Shown: positions 1-8,394 of the stretch, piece after piece
How the letters are laid out: each line of letters begins with the position of its first letter
Position numbering within the stretch: position 1 is the stretch's first letter
DNA from: Saprospiraceae bacterium
Lineage (GTDB): Bacteria > Bacteroidota > Bacteroidia > Chitinophagales > Saprospiraceae
Direction of reading: 5' to 3'
Length of the DNA stretch: 39,374 nucleotides
Assembly (NCBI GenBank): GCA_016787525.1
Contig: JAEUUP010000137.1
Location: 1-39,374, forward strand
Position numbers and translations under genes: made by a program
Notes under the pieces: generated by a model
What the model was told of the DNA's origin: nothing
Seen by the model: only the letters and a program-made list of their open reading frames with translations
Database searches by the model: none

Positions 1-322
1 CGGAGTCCTCGCGTACGACGGCGTCCTTTGCACAAACTGGTTGCTTTGTATTATTTTTTTCCGAGTGAAGAAATTTTTTGAGATTTAAAAGCAAAAAAAT
101 TGACTTCACTCTATAAAAAATTATTCCTGTAACGAGGGAGCTTGCGACCAATGTTGTATATATTCTTAGAATTTTTCTATGTCGTTGTCAAAATTAAGAC
201 TAAAATGCGCTGTTAAGTGTAAAGCCTTGGTTGAAAAGTAGCTCAGTACCATCTTTTAGTCTCGCAGAGGTGAAACTATTTTTATAAGAAAGCCCTCTTT
301 ATTCATACAATGTAACGCACTA
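1..322. other. gene-poor left edge with possible gene remnant
   Basis: I find no intact gene here. On the minus strand, positions 298 to 200 read as a 32-codon open stretch ending in TAG that looks protein-like (it contains LKDGTELLF and ends FTLNSAF). A stop codon lies directly upstream and there is no start codon. It could be the 3' end of a decayed outer-membrane protein gene, or chance. An imperfect inverted repeat (GAGTGAAG near 63-70 against CTTCACTC near 103-110) flanks an A/T-rich stretch. No copy of the TACTGAGGGG word is present before position 569. Confidence 0.25.
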
Positions 323-1693
323 CTACAAGCTCGTTGTTGTGACTTTAAGCGTATTCATCTTATTCTCTTGTTTCACTTCATAAGCTATAAGCAGTTGATT
401 ACCAATAATTAAACTTGTTAGATTGGTCGCATTTTCAGAACCTTCAACAATCGTGTTTCCAGATACTTTATCATCATTTATTGTTCTAAAAATCAATTGC
501 GTTTTATCACTACCTTGCTCCCAAAGCATCGCTGACACTTGTGCTGAAGTTGTCAGAGCAGGATTTTTTACTGAGGGGTCATTCAAGACAAATAGTTTTT
601 TGCCTTCCTGTGTCACCAATCGAATACCCGATTCAGTTTCTGTACCTGAGTACCAAGCTATCAAAGCACTTTTACCGTGTTGGCTGGAAATCGCACCACT
701 ATGTGGGCAACCTGCTATTTTCCAACCATCATTGTGAACAATTTGAGACTTTGAAAACGTTTCGCCATTGTCTTTTGATGTCAAACGGGCTATATCTCGG
801 ATATCATCATTATTATCGCGATAATAAACATTTAACGCACCATTTGCATCAATCAACATATTGATATTGCAGCAATCACACACCACTGCATCAAGTAATT
901 TTTCGGGTTGAAAAACACCGTTTTTTGTTGTGACCATACGCAAATCACGTTCTTCGTGTTTTGTACTGCCTTTTACATCTTTCAAATAAACAACCGCTAT
1001 TTCGTCGTTAGGTAAAACTATGGCATCAAAAAAGCCACGCATCAACTTTGATGTATCACTATCAACTGACTTTGGATTCGTCCAAGTATTGCCCGCATCT
1101 TTTGAAACCACATAGACCAATTCCGATGAACGACCACCACCTCTACCGCCACGACCACCACCACCTTGACTTTGTGGGGGCGAGCCTTGTGGACGTTGTT
1201 GGGCTTGAGGTTGAGTCCCAGTAGGCATCGGTTGAGCATCTGGGCGATTGGCAAAAACAGCTACTAAACTGCCATCTTTTTTAGCCAATAATTTAGCCCT
1301 AAACAAACGGCTATTATTGATTCCTGCTCCTAAAAAAATAACTTTTTTATCTGAGAACGTTTTCCCTTTATCGTTTGAAGTCGAAAAACAAAATGCGACC
1401 ATGCCTTTTTCGTCTTTTTCTGTCCAAGAAAGAAGTATTTCTCCTTTAGGTGTCTGCGAAAGTGTCGGCATCGAGTAGGCTTTATTGTCGTCGAGCCCAA
1501 ATACTGAGGGGGTCGTTTTGGCTATTTCAAAAGGTGGAAAATTATTACCAAATCCTGATGTCTGACCCATTTGCGTTGAAGCCACACACATGGGCATATT
1601 GTCCATAGGATTTTCATTATGAGACACATTGGGGTTAAAAAAAGCAGCGAAGCTGAATAAAACAAGGTTGAAAGAAATAATGATTTTTATCAT
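323..1693 (-). CDS. exported BNR/Asp-box repeat protein (sialidase superfamily fold)
   Basis: A 456-residue protein with an N-terminal hydrophobic signal peptide (about residues 1-22). Three Asp-box motifs are visible: SNDKGKTF near residue 105, SKDAGNTW near 198 and SKDNGETF near 305. This predicts a beta-propeller of the sialidase/BNR type, probably periplasmic or surface-exposed. A low-complexity loop rich in Gln, Pro and then Gly/Arg (about residues 150-190) interrupts the propeller. A CDCC cysteine cluster near residue 270 could bind metal or form disulfides. The catalytic Arg triad and FRIP motif of true sialidases are not evident, so enzyme activity should not be assumed. It lies about 100 bp downstream of the TonB receptor gene on the same strand, which suggests co-transcription and a shared substrate. 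Two TACTGAGGGG copies fall inside it (569-580 and 1501-1512), both translated as PSV. Confidence 0.8.
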   Translation of the reverse strand: MIKIIISFNLVLFSFAAFFNPNVSHNENPMDNMPMCVASTQMGQTSGFGNNFPPFEIAKTTPSVFGLDDNKAYSMPTLSQTPKGEILLSWTEKDEKGMVAFCFSTSNDKGKTFSDKKVIFLGAGINNSRLFRAKLLAKKDGSLVAVFANRPDAQPMPTGTQPQAQQRPQGSPPQSQGGGGRGGRGGGRSSELVYVVSKDAGNTWTNPKSVDSDTSKLMRGFFDAIVLPNDEIAVVYLKDVKGSTKHEERDLRMVTTKNGVFQPEKLLDAVVCDCCNINMLIDANGALNVYYRDNNDDIRDIARLTSKDNGETFSKSQIVHNDGWKIAGCPHSGAISSQHGKSALIAWYSGTETESGIRLVTQEGKKLFVLNDPSVKNPALTTSAQVSAMLWEQGSDKTQLIFRTINDDKVSGNTIVEGSENATNLTSLIIGNQLLIAYEVKQENKMNTLKVTTTSL

Positions 1694-1799
1694 TGAATTA
1701 AAGTTTTATAGTATAAAAGTTATTGCAAAATTGCGAAATGTAAGTCATTGTTTTTAAGCTATCAATGATCAGACAAATAAAAATAGTCAAGTTGAACAC

Positions 1800-4256
1800 C
1801 TAAAACTTATAGCTCAAAGTGGTCGCAAATTGACGTGGGGCTATAGGATTGATGCTGTAACGGTCATGCACAATGTAATTCATAACGTTAAAGAGATTTG
1901 AAATTTTTGCCAGTATAGACATTCGACCCAAAGTATAACCTGCGGAAATATCCGTAGTTGTAAAGCCTTTCAATGGTATTTGTGCATTGTACGAACTCAA
2001 GGCTGTCGTTGTATTATTCAATCCCCCATTTAAGCCTACTACGTTATTATTGCCTGCCATTCTTTTACCTATATAGAAGGCAGAAATGCCTAATTTCAGA
2101 CCTTTTAGCTTAGTTGTTTCAAAGGTATAAAATACTGAGCTATTAACTGTATTTCTCGGATTTCTGATGAGTTGTTCGCCTTCAACTTGCGAGCCAACCG
2201 TCCCTGTAGTACTGGTATAACGCATGAAATTGTACCCGTAGCCAAGTAAGAAATAAAAGTTTTTTGATACTATACCATTGAAATCTACTTCAAAACCATC
2301 GCTTGTCGTTTCACCTGACAGTTCTCTGATGTTAGTATTTGTATTCGGATTGCCGTTTTTATCAAAAAGGGCAGTTTGAGCAAAGTTGCTGTTGATAATT
2401 TTATAAACGCTCACATTTGCCGATAATTTCCCATCTAAAAACTCATTTTTCATGCCTACTTCATATTGGTCAACGATAGAAGATTTCAAATTATTTCCAT
2501 AAATGTCTGTACCTGTGTTGGTATTAAAACTATTAGTGTAGGAAGAGTAAAGAGAAGTTGCCTTGAATGGTTGATAAATCAAAGCAAATTTTGGAGAAAA
2601 GGCAGCATCTGATTTATCAGCCGTTGTGCCTAAGCGTTCTGCATTTTTTTCGAGGTTTAAGATGCTTGATTGAAACGCTGTTTGATATGAGTATCTCAAA
2701 CCCGCCAATATTTTAAACTTAGGTGTGATCGTAATCAAATTTTGCGTATAAACACCGTAGCGATTTTGTGGTGTTGTCGTACGAGCCGTATCAGTAATTG
2801 TAGGAATATCCGTACGTGCTATATATTTAGTGAAATCAAAGATGTTTATTTTGTCGTAAGCCGTACCTACCACTCCAGCAGATGAGGTAAATTTAAAAGA
2901 ATGACTAATATTTTCTATTCTTAAAAAATCTGAACCAAACAATAATTGATGGCTTAGTTTTCCTGTTTTAAAACTTCCATTCAAATTTATTTGAGCCGTA
3001 TAATCTTTTTCAGCCGTATTCACAGCACTCAACGTCCGTGTATAATCGCCATTAGCCGCGATAGCATTGGGTACTCCCGCTCCAAAACCTTTCACACGTG
3101 TATCTTGTATCGAACCGATAGCTGTAAGTTTCCAATTAGTATTAAATCGGTGATTGATGGTTAAAAATCCTGCCATTTGGTCTGTATTATTGTAAGCCCA
3201 CAGTGTATTGATGAAGCGATTTCTAGGTGCTTCGGGCAATTCTGTAATCGTTATTCTGCTATTTGGTGCGCCTACGCCTGCATCTGGAACAATATGGCTT
3301 TTCAGATAATCAGCTTGGAATAAAATATCAGTTTTATCACTAATTTTATATAACAGCGAAGGCGTAACATACACCCTGTTGGTATTTACAACATCACGAT
3401 AGCTTTTAGCATTTTCATAAGTACCGACTGCTCTGAAAGCTAATTTTTTGCTGATGGGCCCATATACATCAATCATTGGCTTATATTGATTATAGCTTCC
3501 TACAAGCATTGATACTTGTCCTCCCCAATTGAAGCGAGGTTTTTTTGTTACCATATTAATAATAACACCGCCCGACACATTTCCGTATAACAAAGCAGAA
3601 CTACCTTTCATTACTTCAACAGATTCTAAAGTGCTGGCATCAGGAAAACCCATTGTGTTACTGATAGTACCATTCTTAAAAATACTACCGCCAGCTCCTG
3701 CCAAACCAATACTATAGCCCCGAGAAGAAAAAGTTTCAGCTACACCACCACGAGTTTCTGTTTGAGATACACCACTCACATTCCTGATAACTTCGCCTAG
3801 CCTTGTTGCCTGTTGATCAGCAATGACATTGCTGCCTACTACGCCTGTACTTTGAGGTAAATCAAGCGAACTGATGTTTGCCTTACCCAATGTAGGTGTG
3901 CGATTCGCCGTATAAGTACCCGAAACGACAATTTCTTTCAATTGTTCTGTATTTTCAATCAATTCGAGTGAGAGATTCAATGTTTTGCCTTCTTCAATTT
4001 TTACTTTTTGTTCCAGAGTTTTATAGCCTACAAAAGAAGCCACCAAAGTATAGTCATTGGCTTTTATATTGGAGATAAAAAAACTCCCTTTTTCGTCAGA
4101 TGATGCCCCTTGTTGTGTTTCTTTCAGTAGAATGGAGACAAATTCGGCAGGTTTACCTTCATTATTTATGACAACACCTTGTATTTGTCCTGTTTGCGCA
4201 GATACCCCCCTCAGTATAAGGGCGAAAAAAGTAAAAAATAACAGTCTGGTTTTCAT
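1800..4256 (-). CDS. TonB-dependent outer-membrane receptor, siderophore-receptor type
   Basis: About 818 residues. I place the start at the ATG at 4256; the frame opens at a TTG three codons earlier. Order of parts: signal peptide ending at VSAQ, a carboxypeptidase-regulatory-like beta-sandwich (about residues 20-110), a plug domain containing RLGEVIRNVSGVSQ and the loop MKGSSALLYG (about 125-240), then a 22-strand barrel ending in the typical aromatic C-terminus LSYKF. The plug resembles FhuA/FoxA-class receptors, so transport of an iron chelate is the best guess; the ligand cannot be read from sequence. A -7 element (TAGTTTTG) with a TTTG at a 20-nt spacing lies just upstream. One TACTGAGGGG copy (4205-4217) sits in the signal-peptide codons and puts an Arg (ILRG) next to the expected cleavage site. 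Confidence 0.88.
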   Translation of the reverse strand: MKTRLLFFTFFALILRGVSAQTGQIQGVVINNEGKPAEFVSILLKETQQGASSDEKGSFFISNIKANDYTLVASFVGYKTLEQKVKIEEGKTLNLSLELIENTEQLKEIVVSGTYTANRTPTLGKANISSLDLPQSTGVVGSNVIADQQATRLGEVIRNVSGVSQTETRGGVAETFSSRGYSIGLAGAGGSIFKNGTISNTMGFPDASTLESVEVMKGSSALLYGNVSGGVIINMVTKKPRFNWGGQVSMLVGSYNQYKPMIDVYGPISKKLAFRAVGTYENAKSYRDVVNTNRVYVTPSLLYKISDKTDILFQADYLKSHIVPDAGVGAPNSRITITELPEAPRNRFINTLWAYNNTDQMAGFLTINHRFNTNWKLTAIGSIQDTRVKGFGAGVPNAIAANGDYTRTLSAVNTAEKDYTAQINLNGSFKTGKLSHQLLFGSDFLRIENISHSFKFTSSAGVVGTAYDKINIFDFTKYIARTDIPTITDTARTTTPQNRYGVYTQNLITITPKFKILAGLRYSYQTAFQSSILNLEKNAERLGTTADKSDAAFSPKFALIYQPFKATSLYSSYTNSFNTNTGTDIYGNNLKSSIVDQYEVGMKNEFLDGKLSANVSVYKIINSNFAQTALFDKNGNPNTNTNIRELSGETTSDGFEVDFNGIVSKNFYFLLGYGYNFMRYTSTTGTVGSQVEGEQLIRNPRNTVNSSVFYTFETTKLKGLKLGISAFYIGKRMAGNNNVVGLNGGLNNTTTALSSYNAQIPLKGFTTTDISAGYTLGRMSILAKISNLFNVMNYIVHDRYSINPIAPRQFATTLSYKF

Positions 4257-4296
4257 AATTTTCAAAATTTATTTAGATTTAATAAAAATAACAGCG

Positions 4297-4304
4297 CAAA
4301 ACTA
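4297..4304 (-). promoter_or_regulatory. Bacteroidota-type promoter of the TonB receptor gene
   Basis: On the minus strand TAGTTTTG matches the -7 consensus TAnnTTTG. A TTTG at 4328-4325 lies 20 nt upstream of it, at the -33 position. The predicted transcript start is about 30 nt before the ATG. No experimental support is available. Confidence 0.5.
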
Positions 4305-4361
4305 AAACGCCATTATTTTACAACCAAATAAAAAGTAGAAAATTATTTAGATAAAATCTAA

Positions 4362-5705
4362 TTAAGAATTAGATCGTCTATCATATACGATACTCAGAAA
4401 AACGTTTGTAGAAGCCGTGACTTTGAATCTGTCATCTTGTCTCATGCCAACAATCCAGCAGATTTGTTTATCAGCTGTTTCTAAAACCCAAACAGCTTCT
4501 TTTTCAAAAATAGACAGCTTTTTTGACCTGAAATAGTCGCTCAACAGTTGGCTTTTCCCTTTCATACCCAACGGTTGGAAACGGTCTTTTTTTTGCCAAT
4601 GTCGTAAGGTGAGTGGAAATTGAAGTTTTTGGGAATCAAAATAAGCTATATAGGTATTTTCTGAAAAAGATTTAGGTCGTTCGTCTTCCTCAGTAATATG
4701 CAGTTCACAATTGGGTAAAATAAGCGATTGGTTCGTTTCTGCAAGAGTGTAAATTTCTTCTTTGCGATTTTCAATAGGTGCGACGATGTAATGTGTTCGG
4801 TCAATCAAAAGGCAATGTGTAGCTGAGTAGAACAGCCTACCCACTCTGTCAGGTTTACTTGTCAAAATATGTTTGAGGTGTGTTGGGTTAAAGCCAAAAT
4901 CTTTTATCAATTCAAACAGTACTGTTGATACTGAGGGGTAGGTTTTTAGCCGTTCAATATCGATATGTACTTGATTATCAGTAGTTTTAAGAACATCATT
5001 TCTAATATTCCCAATAAAGAAAGTAAGCAGTTCACGCGCTTCATTTATGTGTGTCAAATTCTGAATAGCCGTGTTTTCAAAATTGGCGTTGATGTGTTTG
5101 AGTTCAGGGATAATATTATGACGGATATAGTTTCGGGCATATTTATCAGAGTCATTCGATGAGTCTTCACGATATTTTAGGTCATAATGTTTGGCAAAGC
5201 CTACAATCTCTTCCTTTTTAGCCCACAACAGAGGTCGAACAATGCACCCGCTTTTTGGTTTCATACCCGACAATCCTGTCAAACCTGCTCCTTTTGTAAA
5301 ATTAAACAAAAATGTTTCGATATTATCGGAAGCATGATGCGCTGTTACGATGTAGTGACTTTGTGTGTTTTGTCGTAGAGTTTCAAACCAATCATAACGT
5401 AAAATTCGGGCAGCTTCTTGAATGCCTATCTTATGATCGGCTGCATACTGAGGGGTATCAAATTTTTTTGAAAAAAACGATACATCAAACGTTTGAGCCA
5501 AATTTTTTACAAATAGTTCGTCTCCATCCGACTCTTCACCTCTAAGTTGAAAATTGCAGTGAGCTATCGAAAAAGCAAAAGCAAAATCATGCAATAGTTG
5601 GCACAAAACAATAGAGTCAACGCCTCCGCTTACAGCGACAAGCAGTTTATCTGTATTTACAAACAACTGATTGTCAATAGTATATTTTTCGAATTGCGTT
5701 TTCAA
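4362..5705 (-). CDS. tilS: tRNA(Ile)-lysidine synthase
   Basis: Ligates lysine to C34 of the CAU-anticodon tRNA-Ile, using ATP, so that AUA is read as Ile; cytoplasmic and normally essential. The N-terminal PP-loop ATPase motif SGGVDS is followed by AHCNFQLRGEESD and TAHHASDN motifs. The C-terminal substrate-binding domain (about the last 75 residues) contains the LTLRHWQKKDRFQPLGM signature. No ATG precedes the PP-loop. The frame opens at a TTG at 5777, but the TTG at 5705 gives a 447-residue protein whose N-terminus (MKTQFEKY, 23 residues before SGGVDS) has the family's usual length, so I chose it. It lies downstream of the SUI1 gene and is probably co-transcribed. Two TACTGAGGGG copies lie inside (4928-4939, read YPSV; 5445-5456, read TPQY). 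Confidence 0.9.
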   Translation of the reverse strand: MKTQFEKYTIDNQLFVNTDKLLVAVSGGVDSIVLCQLLHDFAFAFSIAHCNFQLRGEESDGDELFVKNLAQTFDVSFFSKKFDTPQYAADHKIGIQEAARILRYDWFETLRQNTQSHYIVTAHHASDNIETFLFNFTKGAGLTGLSGMKPKSGCIVRPLLWAKKEEIVGFAKHYDLKYREDSSNDSDKYARNYIRHNIIPELKHINANFENTAIQNLTHINEARELLTFFIGNIRNDVLKTTDNQVHIDIERLKTYPSVSTVLFELIKDFGFNPTHLKHILTSKPDRVGRLFYSATHCLLIDRTHYIVAPIENRKEEIYTLAETNQSLILPNCELHITEEDERPKSFSENTYIAYFDSQKLQFPLTLRHWQKKDRFQPLGMKGKSQLLSDYFRSKKLSIFEKEAVWVLETADKQICWIVGMRQDDRFKVTASTNVFLSIVYDRRSNS

Positions 5706-5809
5706 GAGGAAAGAAAATTTTAGCTGAGTAGCGAATTTAACGAATATGAAAACATCTCGAATTTCTATTACTAACAAAATCGAAATATCTCATCTTTGGG
5801 TAAGACATA

Positions 5810-6148
5810 CTAGCCACCTGCTTTTTTTGTCAAAACATACCCCTCAGTAACGAGTAATTGTAACACCTTATCACGGTGATTGCCTTGAATCAAAATCTCA
5901 CCTTCTTTTGCAGAACCGCCGACACCGCATTTTGTTTTCAGAAGTTTCCCTAAAGCCTCCAGAGTCTCATTTGACCCCACAAAACCACGAATTACTGTCG
6001 CTTCTTTGTTGCCTTTTAAACGTTCCAAATGGATGCGCAACTTTTGCTGCCCTTTCGGCAAGTCACCTATTGGCTCCTCTTCCTCGAACTGGTATTTGAA
6101 GTTTGGATCTGTCGAATAAACAACACCGACTTTTTGTTTTTTATTCAT
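5810..6148 (-). CDS. SUI1/eIF1-family translation factor (YciH-like)
   Basis: A 112-residue protein of the SUI1 fold, the bacterial homologue of eukaryotic eIF1, thought to affect start-codon or initiator-tRNA fidelity. The conserved C-terminal half is clear: TVIRGF, then LLKTKCGVGGSAKEG and the basic stretch GNHRDKV. The ATG at 6148 is well placed. A TACTGAGGGG copy at 5839-5850 encodes TEGY near the C-terminus. The gene is followed by tilS on the same strand. The 238-bp region upstream holds a large stem-loop. Confidence 0.9.
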   Translation of the reverse strand: MNKKQKVGVVYSTDPNFKYQFEEEEPIGDLPKGQQKLRIHLERLKGNKEATVIRGFVGSNETLEALGKLLKTKCGVGGSAKEGEILIQGNHRDKVLQLLVTEGYVLTKKAGG

Positions 6149-6226
6149 TTTTTAACCAGTTTTGAAAATACTTCGATAGTTTTTTAAGCGTAAATAACAC
6201 CACCTATGCGACGGAGTGAACTTTTT

Positions 6227-6330
6227 GGATGGCGATTTTAATTTTTACAAGTGTGGGCTGCACTCCTATTTGCAAAAAATTAAAATCTCCATCCATTTTT
6301 CTTTTTTTTGACGGCGAAGCCGCCGTTTTT
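6227..6330. repeat. stem-loop pair in the folE-SUI1 gap
   Basis: A 20-nt inverted repeat with one mismatch (6227-6246 against 6275-6294) brackets a nested AGTG/CACT pair, giving a 68-nt imperfect hairpin. Just beyond it, ACGGCG-AAGC-CGCCGT (6311-6326) followed by a T-run resembles a rho-independent terminator in the plus direction. No plus-strand gene runs into it, so in the minus direction it would act only as an RNA structure between folE and the SUI1 gene. Confidence 0.55.
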
Positions 6331-6386
6331 CAACTAAAAAATTACCACCGTATCGATTGAGTCATAAGTTAAAAATGGCTCAGTGA

Positions 6387-7004
6387 CTAATGTAAATGCG
6401 CTGAAATGAGTTTTAAAAACTCATTCCTTGTTTTTTCATCGTCTTTAAATACACCTGTGAAAGCAGATGTAGTCGTGGTCGAATTTTGTTTTTGAACGCC
6501 ACGCATCATCATGCACATGTGTCGCGCTTCGATGACAACTGCAACACCTAAAGGTTGAAGTGTATCTTGGATGGCATCTAAAATTTGGTGAGTCAAACGC
6601 TCCTGCACCTGCAAACGGCGGGCAAAAACATCTACTACACGTGGAATTTTAGACAAACCGACAATATGACCATTAGGAATGTAAGCCACATGTGCTTTAC
6701 CAAAAAATGGTAACATGTGGTGTTCGCACATAGAGTACAGCTCAATGTCTTTGACAATGACCATTTCGCTGTATTCTTCACGAAACATAGCCCCCCTCAG
6801 TATTTTTGCTGCATCTTGCGAGTAGCCACTTGTCAGAAATTGCAGGGCTTTTGCAACACGCTCGGGGGTTTTGACTAATCCTTCACGGTCAGGGTCTTCG
6901 CCCAATTTGCCAATGATATCGGTATAAAAGTTGGCAATTTCGTGCGTTGTTTGTTCGTCGTATTTTTCCACTTTCGAATAGTTTACGAAGTCTGTAGAAA
7001 CCAT
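6387..7004 (-). CDS. folE: GTP cyclohydrolase I
   Basis: Converts GTP to 7,8-dihydroneopterin triphosphate, the first step of tetrahydrofolate, and often of queuosine, synthesis. Diagnostic motifs: CEHHMLPF (zinc and catalytic residues), the stretch GLSKIPR, and the C-terminal [10 protein letters not shown] with the second zinc Cys. The frame opens at a TTG at 7043, but the first ATG is at 7004, and I use it (205 residues, normal for the family). The next gene upstream, a QueD/PTPS-family enzyme, uses the FolE product. One TACTGAGGGG copy (6791-6803, with six G) encodes ILRGA directly before the conserved MF segment. Confidence 0.93.
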   Translation of the reverse strand: MVSTDFVNYSKVEKYDEQTTHEIANFYTDIIGKLGEDPDREGLVKTPERVAKALQFLTSGYSQDAAKILRGAMFREEYSEMVIVKDIELYSMCEHHMLPFFGKAHVAYIPNGHIVGLSKIPRVVDVFARRLQVQERLTHQILDAIQDTLQPLGVAVVIEARHMCMMMRGVQKQNSTTTTSAFTGVFKDDEKTRNEFLKLISAHLH

Positions 7005-7118
7005 AATGTTGTTAGGCAATTTGCAGTGTAAGCTTTGCTGCAAACTATTGATTTTAACGTTTTAAAAAATCAACATACTACCAAAAGTTTTGCTTACTTG
7101 CCCAAAGGCAACTATTGG

Positions 7119-7538
7119 CTATGCTTCGCCGTAATATTCCGCATAAATGGTTTCAGTTTCGACCAATTTGAGATAATGTAATTGCGCACCTTCAGCAAGG
7201 ATATGTGGCTCAAGCTGTTGCCAAATTAAAATGACCAGATTTTCGGTGGTCGGTTGTAGATGTTGAGGAATAAAATCAACATCTAAATTTAAATTGGAGT
7301 GGTCTAGCTTGTCTGTCACAGTATCTCTGATGATTTTGCCCAACTTTTTGGCATCAATGATAAAGCCCGTCAGCGGATGTGGCTTTCCTTTAACAGTTAC
7401 ATACAACTTATAGTTGTGACCATGCCAATTTTTGTTTGAACATTTGCCGAAAATTTCGACATTTTTTTCGTCACTCCATTCAGTGACCCACAATTTGTGT
7501 GCGGCGTTGAATCTTTCGATTCGAGTTAAATAAACCAT
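7119..7538 (-). CDS. queD: 6-carboxytetrahydropterin synthase / PTPS family
   Basis: A 139-residue 6-pyruvoyl-tetrahydropterin synthase-fold enzyme. Zinc ligands are visible as the His of FNAAHKL and the HGH of NWHGHNY; the nearby Cys (GKCSN) is at the catalytic position; DHSNLN and the late Glu of VETETIYAE complete the usual set. QueD makes 6-carboxytetrahydropterin from dihydroneopterin triphosphate for queuosine, and PTPS paralogues make biopterin; sequence alone favours QueD without excluding the other. folE is the next gene downstream on the same strand, supporting a shared pterin pathway. There is no exact TACTGAGGGG inside, but one lies upstream at 7623-7634. Confidence 0.85.
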   Translation of the reverse strand: MVYLTRIERFNAAHKLWVTEWSDEKNVEIFGKCSNKNWHGHNYKLYVTVKGKPHPLTGFIIDAKKLGKIIRDTVTDKLDHSNLNLDVDFIPQHLQPTTENLVILIWQQLEPHILAEGAQLHYLKLVETETIYAEYYGEA

Positions 7539-7646
7539 GATGGGTTTGTTTTAATTTTTTACACGCAGGAACTACGACTGCGTCTAAGATTTGAAGTATT
7601 CAGTATGAACAAAACGTTTTTTTACTGAGGGGGTCACTTTTTTACG

Positions 7647-8195
7647 TTAGATTTTCTTTTGAAATAGTAAAATCTTATCTTCTCCTTCTCTTTTCGACCA
7701 TTCGACACGTACATAAGCTTCGTCGAGTGCATCAATACCTACACCAATATAGTCAGGACGGATGGGTAATTGGCGATTGAAGCGACGATCCACTAAAACA
7801 AGTAATTTGATGGATTGAGGGCGACCATAATGATTCAAAGCGGATAAAGCTGACTGAACAGAACGACCTGTGTAAGACACATCATCAATCAGTATAACTC
7901 TTTGGTTCTCAATCACAAAAGACATATCGTTAACATTAGCAGCAAGTGGTTTTTTAGATGTCCTGAAATCGTCGCGATAAAATGTGATATCCAATTTGCC
8001 AAATGGAATTTTTGTCCCACTCAGTATTTCATTGAGTTTTTCGAGCAGGCGTTCTGCCAATTGCACACCGCCAGTCTGTATGCCAATGATACAGGTGTTT
8101 TGAAAATCATCGTAATCTTCAATAAGTTGATAGCAAAGGCGTTCGATGGTTAAATCGAACTGCGTGCCTTCCGATATGACGCGTATATTTTCCAT
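7647..8195 (-). CDS. pyrR: PyrR-type phosphoribosyltransferase / pyr regulator
   Basis: A 182-residue type I phosphoribosyltransferase. The PRPP loop VILIDDVSYTGRS is intact, preceded by IGIQTGGVQLAERL and followed by LLVLVDRRFNRQLPIRPDYIG, a PyrR-specific arrangement. PyrR has uracil phosphoribosyltransferase activity and in Firmicutes binds pyr mRNA; whether it regulates RNA in Bacteroidota is uncertain. A near-perfect -7 element lies only 5 nt before the ATG, predicting a leaderless or nearly leaderless transcript. A one-mismatch copy of the repeat word (TACTGAGTGG, about 8017-8026) lies in frame as ILSG. Confidence 0.85.
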   Translation of the reverse strand: MENIRVISEGTQFDLTIERLCYQLIEDYDDFQNTCIIGIQTGGVQLAERLLEKLNEILSGTKIPFGKLDITFYRDDFRTSKKPLAANVNDMSFVIENQRVILIDDVSYTGRSVQSALSALNHYGRPQSIKLLVLVDRRFNRQLPIRPDYIGVGIDALDEAYVRVEWSKREGEDKILLFQKKI

Positions 8196-8200
8196 TGGGA

Positions 8201-8208
8201 CAAAGGTA
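8201..8208 (-). promoter_or_regulatory. -7 promoter element immediately before pyrR
   Basis: TACCTTTG on the minus strand matches TAnnTTTG exactly and ends 5 nt from the pyrR ATG at 8195. With the usual distance of about 7 nt, transcription would start at or next to the A of the ATG. I see no good -33 TTTG at the expected spacing. Confidence 0.4.
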
Positions 8209-8282
8209 TTGAGTTCTAGTCTTTTAGAAACTATGCTTTGTTAAAAAAATCTTAAAGAAAAAAAGGCATTTAAACTTCTGGC

Positions 8283-8294
8283 ATACTGAGGGGT
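8283..8294 (+). repeat. intergenic TACTGAGGGG copy
   Basis: An exact copy with four G followed by TC. It lies between the divergent pyrR gene and the lipoprotein gene at 8395. The 199-bp gap otherwise shows only A/T-rich sequence. Confidence 0.85.
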
Positions 8295-8394
8295 CTATTG
8301 GACATTGGTTGGGTTGGAGATATGACTATCATTGACCAATCAATACATCTAATTGTTTTAACCATATTTTTTAATTTTAAAAACTGATTTTCAA

